From the NCBI GenBank assembly GCA_900767675.1, contig CAAFZX010000004.1, forward strand, positions 62,001 to 126,000: DNA of 64,000 nt, in the 5' to 3' direction. How positions within the stretch are numbered: the stretch's first letter is position 1; each line of letters starts with the position of its first letter. This document shows positions 32,608 to 40,034 of this stretch, piece by piece. A program made the translations under genes and the position numbers. This DNA is from an uncultured Collinsella sp. Lineage in GTDB: Bacteria; Actinomycetota; Coriobacteriia; Coriobacteriales; Coriobacteriaceae. A model generated the notes under the pieces. That model was not told the origin of the DNA, did no database searches, and worked only from the letters and a program-made list of their open reading frames with translations.

Positions 32608-33309
32608 CTAGCCGCGGGGCGCATCAATTGCGACCTTGCCGCTCTCCAGCACGTGAATGCGGCCGTCGGCGAGCATCTGCACGACCTCGGGATACAGCAC
32701 ATGCTCGATCGCATGGATGTGCTCCTCGAGCGTGTCGACGTCCCAGCCTTCCTCGACAGCCAGCGCACGCTGGGCGATGATGGGGCCGTTGTCGTAAATC
32801 TCGTTGGCAAAGTGCACGGTCACGCCGGTCACCTTGACGCCACGCGCAAAGGCATCGTCAATCGCATGCGCGCCGGTAAAGCTCGGCAGCAGCGCCGGAT
32901 GCAGGTTGACCACGCGATTGGGGAACGCCGCCAGCAGCGGCGTGTGCACCATGCGCATGTAGCCGGCCATGACCACATATTCGCAGTCGCGCTCGAGCAG
33001 CTCGTGCGCGATGATCTCGTCAGCCGCGATGGGGTCGGCATAGACATCCTTGGACAGCGTGAGCGTCTGGATACCCGCACGCTCGGCACGCTGCAAGCCC
33101 TTGGCCGAAGGACGGCTCGACACCACAAGCTCAATCGAGGCGTTGAGCTTGCCGGCGGCGATCAGGTCGATCAGCGCCTGCAGGTTGGTACCCGAACCGC
33201 TGATAAGCACGCCAATCTTAAGCGGCTCGGCCGTATCGGTGCCGGTCGGACGGGTGTAGGGCACAAAGCCCAGACCCTCGGCGGCAGCCATCTGCTCGTT
33301 AGCGCTCAT
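32608..33309 (-). CDS. purN: Phosphoribosylglycinamide formyltransferase
   Basis: This enzyme carries out the third purine step, transferring formyl from 10-formyl-THF to GAR, 233 residues. An extra ~28-residue N-terminus precedes the fold. Motifs are IGVLISGSGTNLQALID for phosphate binding and VVNLHPALLPSFTGAHAIDD with the catalytic His, and the catalytic Asn precedes at PNRVVN. VTVHFANEIYDNGPII completes the active site. The start overlaps the purM stop by 11 nt, so purM and purN are translated together. A terminator follows. Confidence 0.96.
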   Translation of the reverse strand: MSANEQMAAAEGLGFVPYTRPTGTDTAEPLKIGVLISGSGTNLQALIDLIAAGKLNASIELVVSSRPSAKGLQRAERAGIQTLTLSKDVYADPIAADEIIAHELLERDCEYVVMAGYMRMVHTPLLAAFPNRVVNLHPALLPSFTGAHAIDDAFARGVKVTGVTVHFANEIYDNGPIIAQRALAVEEGWDVDTLEEHIHAIEHVLYPEVVQMLADGRIHVLESGKVAIDAPRG

Positions 33310-34402
33310 CGGAGTACACGACCTTACCGGAACCCTCGACGCACTCGCCCACGCGGAACGGCTTCTCGCCTAGCGCGACCAGTGCCTCGGTCACGGCGGC
33401 CTCGTCCTCGGGGGCGACGATCAGGCACAGGCCGACGCCCATGTTGAAGGTCTTGCATGCCTCGTTGGGCGCGAGCTCGGCCTGACGTGACACGTAGGTG
33501 ATGACGGGCGGAACATCCCAGCCCATCTCGACGCCGTTGCGGGTGACCACGGCGTCGACATCGTCGGCAAGCGCGCGGTTGAGGTTCTCGGTGATTCCGC
33601 CGCCGGTGATATGGGCAATGGCATGAACGTTGGCGCCACCGCGGAGCAGCTCCAGAATCGGCTTGACGTAGATGCGCGTGGGGGCCAGCAGGGCGTCGGC
33701 CAGCGAAGCACCGCCGAGCTCCTCGAGCGGACGGCTCAGCTCCTCGGCCTTAGCGGCGGCCTCGGGCGTACCCGGCTTGATACCGTCGACACCGATGACC
33801 TTGCGCACGAGCGAGTAGCCGTTGGAGTGCACGCCGGTGGAGGGCAGGCCCAGGATCACGTCGCCGGGGCGAACGTTCGCGGGGTCAAGCATCTTGGGAC
33901 GGTCGACGACACCCACGGTAAAGCCGGCGAGGTCGTAATCGGCGGGGGCCATGACGCCCGGGTGCTCGGCCATCTCGCCGCCCACGAGAGCGCAGCCCGC
34001 GAGCTTGCAGCCGTCGGCCACGCCCTTGATGATCTTTGCCATGTGCTCGGCCTCAATGTGACCGATGGCAACGTAATCCAGGAAGAACAGCGGCTCGGCG
34101 CCCGAAGCCAAAATGTCATTGACGCACATAGCGACCAGGTCCTGGCCCACTGTCTCGTGACGGTCCATAATCTGGGCGAGCACAAGCTTGGTGCCCACGC
34201 CGTCGGTACCGCTGATCAAGATCGGGTCTTCCATATCCTTGAGCGCGGCGGCCGAGAACAGGCCACCAAAGCCACCGATGCCGCCGATGACCTCGGGGCG
34301 GTTGGTGTCTTTGACCATCTGCTTAATAGCGTCGACGGCGCGGCCGCCCTCGGCAGTATCGACGCCGGCGTCCTCGTACGTCACATGCTTGTTGTCGCTC
34401 AT
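33299..34402 (-). CDS. purM: Phosphoribosylformylglycinamidine cyclo-ligase (AIR synthetase)
   Basis: This enzyme carries out the fifth purine step, ATP-dependent ring closure of FGAM to AIR, 367 residues. Visible are IGGFGGLF, LISGTDGVGTKLVLAQIMDR (ATP/metal region), LVAMCVNDILASGAEPLFFL DY in two runs, and HITGGGITENLNRAL. AGGAAGG lies 6 nt before the ATG. It overlaps purN by 11 nt. The gap to purF is 157 nt and contains a stop-overlapping repeat and a GC-rich palindrome, so purF may not be in the same transcript. Confidence 0.96.
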   Translation of the reverse strand: MSDNKHVTYEDAGVDTAEGGRAVDAIKQMVKDTNRPEVIGGIGGFGGLFSAAALKDMEDPILISGTDGVGTKLVLAQIMDRHETVGQDLVAMCVNDILASGAEPLFFLDYVAIGHIEAEHMAKIIKGVADGCKLAGCALVGGEMAEHPGVMAPADYDLAGFTVGVVDRPKMLDPANVRPGDVILGLPSTGVHSNGYSLVRKVIGVDGIKPGTPEAAAKAEELSRPLEELGGASLADALLAPTRIYVKPILELLRGGANVHAIAHITGGGITENLNRALADDVDAVVTRNGVEMGWDVPPVITYVSRQAELAPNEACKTFNMGVGLCLIVAPEDEAAVTEALVALGEKPFRVGECVEGSGKVVYSDER

Positions 34403-34510
34403 CTGAGCCTTCCTCTCCCACTACCGTGGCGCCGCGCGGGCGTCAAACAGTACTCATAGTTGCGTTCATTTCGGCGCGCGCCATAACAGCACGCGCCGTC
34501 ATATCAACAA

Positions 34511-34562
34511 AACAGCAGGTAAAACCTACCAAAATAAACCTGTCTCTAAATGGCAGGTTTTA
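34511..34562 (-). repeat. Repeat copy 2 (stop-overlapping GAGACAGG element)
   Basis: On the minus strand it reads TAAAACCTGCCATTTAGAGA, then CAGGTTTATTTTGGTAGGTT, then TTACCTGC. TAA is the purF stop. It matches 11082-11130 with the same relation to the gene end. Confidence 0.8.
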
Positions 34563-36230
34563 GGCCTCGCCGTGCTCCTCTTCCCAGCTGCGGTCATCGT
34601 ATTTCTCGACCACGGCGTCGTCGTCAAAGTGCAGCGGCTTGTCCAGGTTGCGGGGCTTAAAGCCCTCCATAAACTTGTCGCGGCCAAAGCTCTCGGGAAT
34701 CGCCACGGGATAGCGGCCGGTAAAGCACGCGTCGCAGTAGCCGCCCTTGGGCATGACCTTCAGCAGACCCTCGACCGAAAGGAAGGCCAGCGAATCGGCG
34801 CCAATGTACTCGCAGATCTCATCGACCGTCTTGTTGGCACTGATAAGCTGCGACTGCACGTCGGTATCGATACCGTAGAAGCACGGCCAGATGACCTCGG
34901 GCGAGTTGATGCGGATATGAATCTCCTTGGCACCGGCGTTGCGCAGCATCTTGACGAGCTGCACCATGGTGGTGCCGCGCACAATGGAGTCGTCGATGAC
35001 GACTAGGCGCTTGCCTTCGATGTTGTCGCGCAGCGGGTTGAGTTTCATACGCACGCCCATGGCGCGCAACTCCTGCGTAGGCTCGATAAACGTACGGCCC
35101 ACGTAGCGGTTCTTGATAAGGCCCTCGCCAAAGGGAATACCGCTCTCGTGCGAATACCCCTCCGCGGGCGGCAGGCCGGAGTCGGGCACGCCGATGACCA
35201 GGTCGGCCTCGACGGGCTCCTCATGTGCCAGCTGACGACCCATGTCGTAACGGCAGGCATAGACGCTCTTGCCGTTCATGATGGAATCGGGGCGAGCGAA
35301 GTAGACCTGCTCAAAGATGCAGTTAGCAGGCTCTTCGGCAGCAGGCACGCCCTGCTCGGACACAAGGCCCTCGGCGCTGATGCGCAAAATCTCACCGGGA
35401 CGGACGTCGCGGACGTACTCGGCGCCCACAATGTCGAGCGCACAAGTCTCGGAGGCGACGACCCAGCCGCCGGCGCGGGTGACATGGGTGGTGGCGCCAA
35501 CCGTCGCGGCGCCGTCCTGCGACGGCAGCTGCGAAACGGATGCGGCGTCGGCTTGGTCCAGTCCCTCATCCACCAGCTTGCCCAACACGAGCGGGCGAAT
35601 GCCGTGCGGATCGCGGAAGGCGTAGAGTGCCTGCTCATTGATGAGCGTCATGGCGTAGCCGCCGCGCACGAGCTCCATGGTCTTGCGAATGCCCTCGCGC
35701 AGATGGCCCGTACGCTGGGTAAAGTAGCCGATGAGCTTGGTCGCGACCTCGGAATCCGAGTTGGAGAGGAACGGCACGCCCAGCTCGATCAGCTGGCGGC
35801 GCAGCTCGTCGGTGTTGACGAGGGTGCCGTTGTGCGCGAGCGCAATAATGACGCTATTGATGGTAGAGAGGTGCGGCTGAGAGGCTTCCCAGCTCTTGGC
35901 GCCGGCGGTGCCGTAGCGCACATGACCCACGGCCAGCTGACCGGAGAGCGTCGACAAGTCGGCGTTGGAGAACACGCGGTCGAGCAGGCCCAGATCCTTG
36001 CGGACCATAACCGTACCGCCGTCACCCACGGCGATTCCCGCCGATTCTTGGCCACGGTGCTGCAGTGCACGCAGGCCAAAGTACGTCAGTCGAGCCACGT
36101 CGCGTTCGGGCGCCCAGACACCAAAAACGCCGCATTCCTCATGCAGCTGGTCGGAGTCCGGATCATACGTCGACATGGCGTTCACCTGTCCCGCGGCACG
36201 CTCGGCCGCGCGGATGGTTTCTTGAGACAT
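34560..36230 (-). CDS. purF: Amidophosphoribosyltransferase
   Basis: This is the committed step of purine synthesis, PRPP plus glutamine to phosphoribosylamine, 556 residues. A propeptide of ~32 residues should be removed to expose Cys33 of HEECGVFGVW, the glutaminase nucleophile. RALQHRGQESAGI and HVRYGTAG define the Ntn domain. The C-terminal PRTase site is RLVVIDDSIVRGTTMVQLV. Cysteines in the C-terminal half (GGYCDACFTGRYP) are consistent with the 4Fe-4S, B. subtilis-type enzyme. A ~25-residue insertion near 215-240 (EGLDQADAASVSQLPSQDGA) is unusual. GAGGGGA precedes the start; a TATAAT lies at 36277-36272. Confidence 0.96.
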   Translation of the reverse strand: MSQETIRAAERAAGQVNAMSTYDPDSDQLHEECGVFGVWAPERDVARLTYFGLRALQHRGQESAGIAVGDGGTVMVRKDLGLLDRVFSNADLSTLSGQLAVGHVRYGTAGAKSWEASQPHLSTINSVIIALAHNGTLVNTDELRRQLIELGVPFLSNSDSEVATKLIGYFTQRTGHLREGIRKTMELVRGGYAMTLINEQALYAFRDPHGIRPLVLGKLVDEGLDQADAASVSQLPSQDGAATVGATTHVTRAGGWVVASETCALDIVGAEYVRDVRPGEILRISAEGLVSEQGVPAAEEPANCIFEQVYFARPDSIMNGKSVYACRYDMGRQLAHEEPVEADLVIGVPDSGLPPAEGYSHESGIPFGEGLIKNRYVGRTFIEPTQELRAMGVRMKLNPLRDNIEGKRLVVIDDSIVRGTTMVQLVKMLRNAGAKEIHIRINSPEVIWPCFYGIDTDVQSQLISANKTVDEICEYIGADSLAFLSVEGLLKVMPKGGYCDACFTGRYPVAIPESFGRDKFMEGFKPRNLDKPLHFDDDAVVEKYDDRSWEEEHGEA

Positions 36231-36271
36231 GGCATCCCCTCAGAGCCTCGTATTTTGGCGTTACCCGCCTT

Positions 36272-36277
36272 ATTATA
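36272..36277 (-). promoter_or_regulatory. Probable -10 box of purF
   Basis: On the minus strand TATAAT lies about 42 nt before the ATG. The -35 region (TGGGGA at 17 nt) is weak. No PurR box or purine riboswitch was recognised in the leader. Confidence 0.5.
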
Positions 36278-36514
36278 CGCACGGCGCGACGCGCTCCCCA
36301 GCGCATGAGCAGCGCTTTTTAAAAGCCCACTGAGCTAATAATCCGTTTTGCGGCCAAACATTTTATCGGTCCGTCCAGTGCAAGCGCCCGCGCCCCAGAT
36401 GGCCGCCGCGTCCACCGTTGGGGATTACAAAGTTGCAATTGGGACGTTCGTCCTGTCTTTTGGCAGGTCGGCGGCGTATCCTTATAACCTACAACAAAGC
36501 GAGAAAGGTTCTGT

Positions 36515-37744
36515 ATGGATCGAAACGAACTCGACCCCAGCGTCCCCAGCGCCACGGAGGTCAAGAAGATTCCCCTCATCATTAAGGTGTACGCCGTCCT
36601 GTGCATCCTGTCCGGCGTGGGCACACTCCCGTCGGTCGCCGCCTTTATGTGGCAGGTCATCACCGCGCTCATTAACGGCAATGCCGCTGCCAAGCTCGGC
36701 GACAACACGCTCGTCGCGGTTGGACTCATCGTCGCCGGCATCATGCTCTCTGCGGCAAGTGCCGTCATCCTGATCATCTTTGGCCTGGACCTTATCAAAA
36801 ACCAGCGCCGCAACGCCGCCCGCCTGTCCTACATCCTTATTGCATTCACCGTCGTCGAGCTTTTGGTCGACGTGATGCTCCAAGGTATCGGGCTCTTCTT
36901 GCTTCGTCCCGCTATTCAGCTCGGTATCCTCATCGCGCTTTCAGCCACCGTCGATCCTACGCTTCGCCAGGAGCGCGAACTGCAGCGCCGCCTGCAGGAG
37001 ATGCTCGACCGCGACGCCGCCGCCGAGGGCATGCTCGGCCGCGATGAAACCGGCGAGGGCTACATCAAGCTCAACTACTTCAACCTGTTCTGGGTATTCC
37101 TCGTCTGCTGCGTGCTCGGCCTGATCGCCGAGGACATCTGGCACATGACGGTCGACGACCCAGGCGTCTACCAGGACCGCGCCGGCATGCTGTTTGGTCC
37201 CTTCAGCCCCATCTATGGCTTTGGCGCCGTACTCATGACCATGGTGCTCAACCGCTTCTATAAAAAGAACCCCATCATCATTTTCCTGGTAAGCGCTGTG
37301 CTCGGCGCGAGCTTTGAGGTGTTCGTGGGCTGGTTTATGCAGACCTCGTTCGGTGTGGTCTCGTGGAGCTACTCGCACATAACGCTGTTCGGTTTGCCCG
37401 ATCCGCTCGTGGTCCTCACGGGCGGACGCACCTGCACGGGCTTCGCCTGCCTGTGGGGCCTGGGCGGCCTCATCTGGATCAAGCTGCTGCTGCCGAGGCT
37501 GCTTAAGCTTATCAACAAGATCCCCTGGAAGAGCCGCTACTCGGCCACCGTCATCTTTACCGTTATCATGCTGGTCGACGGCGTCATGACGCTGCAGTCG
37601 CTCGACTACTGGTACCAGCGCGTTAATGGCACGGAGCCGGACATTCCCGTCGCACAGTTCTACGGAGAGCACTTCGATAACGAATACATGGAAAACCGCT
37701 TCCAGAGCATGACCATGAGCCCCAAGGATGCGACGCGCGTGTAG
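36515..37744 (+). CDS. Membrane protein, putative ABC transporter permease (CmpB family)
   Basis: This is a membrane protein of 409 residues with about nine hydrophobic segments in two groups (~20-140 and ~195-375). The second half carries LFGPFSPIYGFGAVLMTMVL and VGWFMQTSFGVVSWSYSHI, the hallmark of the ABC_trans_CmpB (DUF1113) family, whose function is not established despite its name. The N-terminal four-helix block is an added module. A charged linker (QERELQRRLQEMLDRDAAAE) joins them. GAAAGG precedes the ATG. No ATPase gene is adjacent. It is followed by a clear terminator. Confidence 0.85.
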   Translation: MDRNELDPSVPSATEVKKIPLIIKVYAVLCILSGVGTLPSVAAFMWQVITALINGNAAAKLGDNTLVAVGLIVAGIMLSAASAVILIIFGLDLIKNQRRNAARLSYILIAFTVVELLVDVMLQGIGLFLLRPAIQLGILIALSATVDPTLRQERELQRRLQEMLDRDAAAEGMLGRDETGEGYIKLNYFNLFWVFLVCCVLGLIAEDIWHMTVDDPGVYQDRAGMLFGPFSPIYGFGAVLMTMVLNRFYKKNPIIIFLVSAVLGASFEVFVGWFMQTSFGVVSWSYSHITLFGLPDPLVVLTGGRTCTGFACLWGLGGLIWIKLLLPRLLKLINKIPWKSRYSATVIFTVIMLVDGVMTLQSLDYWYQRVNGTEPDIPVAQFYGEHFDNEYMENRFQSMTMSPKDATRV

Positions 37745-37765
37745 CGCTCACCGCGCCCAAAACGC

Positions 37766-37806
37766 AAAATGCCCGCCGGTATCACACGTACCGGTGGGCA
37801 TTTTTA
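37766..37806 (+). terminator. Intrinsic terminator
   Basis: AAAATGCCCGCCGGTA (37766-37781) pairs with TACCGGTGGGCATTTT (one G-T pair), followed by a T-run. It is placed between the convergent CmpB-type and MoaE-like genes. Confidence 0.85.
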
Positions 37807-37834
37807 TAAACGATCCTTCTATCGACGCAATCCT

Positions 37835-38251
37835 CTATGCCTCGCGCTCAACCTCACTCACGCACTCATTTTTGATGGTACCGACGAGCGCCTGCAGCGC
37901 ATCGACCACGTGCGGGCGAATGTCCCCGCCGATAAGCACGAGCATGATGTCGTCACCTACGGCAAGCTCGCCGCTTGCCAGCCACACGCGCACATAGCCG
38001 ATACCCGGCATCGCGCGCGTGGCCTCGATAGCAGACCGTACCTTTTCGGCATCGTAGTCAAAGACCATGCCGCCCACCCTGTGGCCTGGTGCCACGCCAT
38101 CGGTCTCGACTCCGCGCACCTCGGCCTTGGGCGTCGCGCGCACCACACCGTTATGCGTCAGATACATCCCACAGCCTGCCGCCGAAGCATCGGCCTTGGC
38201 CTCGCGCATCCAAGCATCAATCGAAGGCATCAATTTGCCACTCTCAAGCAT
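37835..38251 (-). CDS. MoaE-like molybdopterin synthase large-subunit homologue
   Basis: This is a small cytoplasmic protein of 138 residues resembling the catalytic subunit of molybdopterin synthase. GMYLTHNGVVRATPK corresponds to the MoaE GxxxxFxGxVR opening. VRVWLASGELAVGDDIMLVL matches the HRxGxLxxGDxxVxV block but lacks the usual His-Arg pair, and the C-terminal KxxxPxWKxE lysine motif is not evident (IKNECVSEVERE). The catalytic role is therefore doubtful. No MoaD or other moa genes are near. The start has GGGAG 5 nt upstream. Confidence is high that it is a gene and moderate for the family. Confidence 0.7.
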   Translation of the reverse strand: MLESGKLMPSIDAWMREAKADASAAGCGMYLTHNGVVRATPKAEVRGVETDGVAPGHRVGGMVFDYDAEKVRSAIEATRAMPGIGYVRVWLASGELAVGDDIMLVLIGGDIRPHVVDALQALVGTIKNECVSEVEREA

Positions 38252-38318
38252 CGTTTCTCCCTTACCGTCGTCGAGTAGCCAATTTGAAACGGAGCTTTTT
38301 TAGCTACTCTCGAACAAC

Positions 38319-39317
38319 TTATTCCTCGACCGGCGTGAGCACCATGACGGCGCGTGTGTTGCTCAGCGACAGCGAACGACAGGTCACAAGCGTTACAACC
38401 TTAGTTGCCGAAGCGGCACGATCGGTAGCATCACTCGCCACGGCAGAAGCGCCGTCGAGCATCTCGGACAGGTAGTTCTTGAGTCCGTCGTCGCCCTCAA
38501 AATTGGTCGTGCGCGCCTTGGCATACGTGTCCTCGACCACCTTGGTCGCCAGCGGACGCAGCTTATACGTCGCATCACGCGTGATGTAGTACACATATTC
38601 AATGCTATCGAACGTCGCCTGATCAGTGGTGTCCGAAATCACGTTGAACATCGACCCATCGTTCATATGGTGGCCGTAGATCGTGGTCTGCTGGTCGACC
38701 ATTCCCGGCGCGGTGTCATCGCTATCCAGGAAAATGGCACCGGACGCGTTAGCCGTTCCGTCGAACAGCGTGTTGAGGTATTTAGAGTTGTTGTTGGTCT
38801 GCACCACGGGATAGTTGATGTTGGTTCCCGGCACGTAAATCCAACCCACAATCTCGGGGTTCGTCTGAGCAAGCGCATCAAAGTCGATAATCGGCACGCC
38901 GCTGGCGTCCTTATCGCTTACATATTGCTTCTCGATTTTCTGGTACGAATCGCTCGCCTGCTTATAGCCAATCTGGGCATTAATAAAGATAGCGGCGGCG
39001 GCGACAATCAGGCCGATACCGATGATGATGAGCAGAATGGGAATAATGGAGCGGCGCTTTTTGCGCGGCGGCTCGGTGTAATCCGACGGCGCGGCATGCG
39101 ATGAAGACCGGGGCGGCTTCTTAGCGGAGCTATAAGACGAAGGACGATATGCGGCCGGCGCGTCCTGTCGACGATGCGTCGCCGGTGTCACGGGGCGCGG
39201 CGCACGCGGCTGCTGAGGAGAGGATGTCCGACCCTGCTGCGCCGCATGGGCAGCACCCGGCTTCGACGGATCGGGAATCTGAGAAGCCTTGAATCGTTTT
39301 CCCTGATAATCGGACAT
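38319..39317 (-). CDS. srtB: Class B sortase
   Basis: This is a membrane-anchored transpeptidase of 332 residues that attaches proteins to the cell wall. A ~95-residue Ser/Pro/Arg-rich cytoplasmic tail precedes one membrane helix (SIIPILLIIIGIGLIVAAAA), then the sortase barrel. Catalytic His is in TIYGHHMNDGSMF, Cys in VVTLVTCRS and Arg in SNTRAVMVLTP. YVPGTNINYPVVQ is the class B N-terminal block. It may process one or more of the surface proteins in this window, although class B enzymes often prefer NPxTN-like signals. The start at 39317 follows AAGGAGAG; the in-frame start 32 codons upstream overlaps the purE end region. Confidence 0.92.
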   Translation of the reverse strand: MSDYQGKRFKASQIPDPSKPGAAHAAQQGRTSSPQQPRAPRPVTPATHRRQDAPAAYRPSSYSSAKKPPRSSSHAAPSDYTEPPRKKRRSIIPILLIIIGIGLIVAAAAIFINAQIGYKQASDSYQKIEKQYVSDKDASGVPIIDFDALAQTNPEIVGWIYVPGTNINYPVVQTNNNSKYLNTLFDGTANASGAIFLDSDDTAPGMVDQQTTIYGHHMNDGSMFNVISDTTDQATFDSIEYVYYITRDATYKLRPLATKVVEDTYAKARTTNFEGDDGLKNYLSEMLDGASAVASDATDRAASATKVVTLVTCRSLSLSNTRAVMVLTPVEE

Positions 39318-39352
39318 GGCTCTCCTTATACTGCGGTGAAACGGCGGAACGC

Positions 39353-39817
39353 TTAGGCGCCAGCCATCTCCCGCTTCATCTTCTCGATAACCTTGCGGTA
39401 CTCGGGGTCGCAAGCGCCCAGGATCTGCGTGGCATAAATGGCGGCGTTCTTGGCACCGTTGATGGCCACACAGGCAACGGGCACGCCCGAAGGCATCTGC
39501 ACCATCGACAGCAGCGAGTCCATACCACCCAGGTCACTCGTCTTCATAGGCACGCCGATAACCGGCAGCGGCGTAAAGGCAGCCACGACACCACCCAAGT
39601 GGGCGGCCTTGCCGGCGGCGGCGATAATCACTTTGATACCGCGATCGGCGGCAGTCGAAGCCCACTCGTGGACCTTCGCCGGCGTGCGGTGTGCGCTCGC
39701 GATCACGAGCTCATAGGGCACACCCAGTGCCTCGAGCTCGGCGGTGCAGCCTTCCATAACGCCCAGATCGGACTTGGAACCCATGATAATCCCGACAACC
39801 GGCTTCTGATCTGCCAT
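39353..39817 (-). CDS. purE: N5-carboxyaminoimidazole ribonucleotide mutase (class I PurE)
   Basis: This enzyme converts N5-CAIR to CAIR in purine synthesis, 154 residues. GIIMGSKSDLGVME, the SAHRTP motif, AAAGKAAHLGGVVAAFTPLP and VACVAINGAKNAAIYA are all family hallmarks. The start at 39817 has AGGAGGT 8 nt upstream; the track-like upstream TTG at 39823 is only 2 nt from it. No purK or other pur gene directly adjoins, and sortase B follows after ~35 nt in the same direction. A TATACT at 39889-39884 may be its -10. Confidence 0.96.
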   Translation of the reverse strand: MADQKPVVGIIMGSKSDLGVMEGCTAELEALGVPYELVIASAHRTPAKVHEWASTAADRGIKVIIAAAGKAAHLGGVVAAFTPLPVIGVPMKTSDLGGMDSLLSMVQMPSGVPVACVAINGAKNAAIYATQILGACDPEYRKVIEKMKREMAGA

Positions 39818-39973
39818 AAACAAAGACCTCCTGTTGAGAGCGGTGACGCAGCGGATCCGCGACCCTTAACTTCAAATAATTCAAGTATAGCCACCGATGC
39901 CGATGTGTTCGGTGAGAGACGGAATGCTTTGCGAGATTAAGGCCGAAGGGTCGGAGCTTTCCGCCTACATTCA

Positions 39974-40016
39974 AAAAGCATGCCCACCGTCCTTGGGTGG
40001 GACGGCGGGCACGCTT
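39974..40016 (-). terminator. Intrinsic terminator of the GH31 gene
   Basis: Reading leftward, TGCCCGCCGTCC pairs with GGACGGTGGGCA around CACCCAA, then GCTTTTTG. It begins ~20 nt after the gene's stop. Confidence 0.85.
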
Positions 40017-40034
40017 GCTTAGCTGCTGCTGGGG

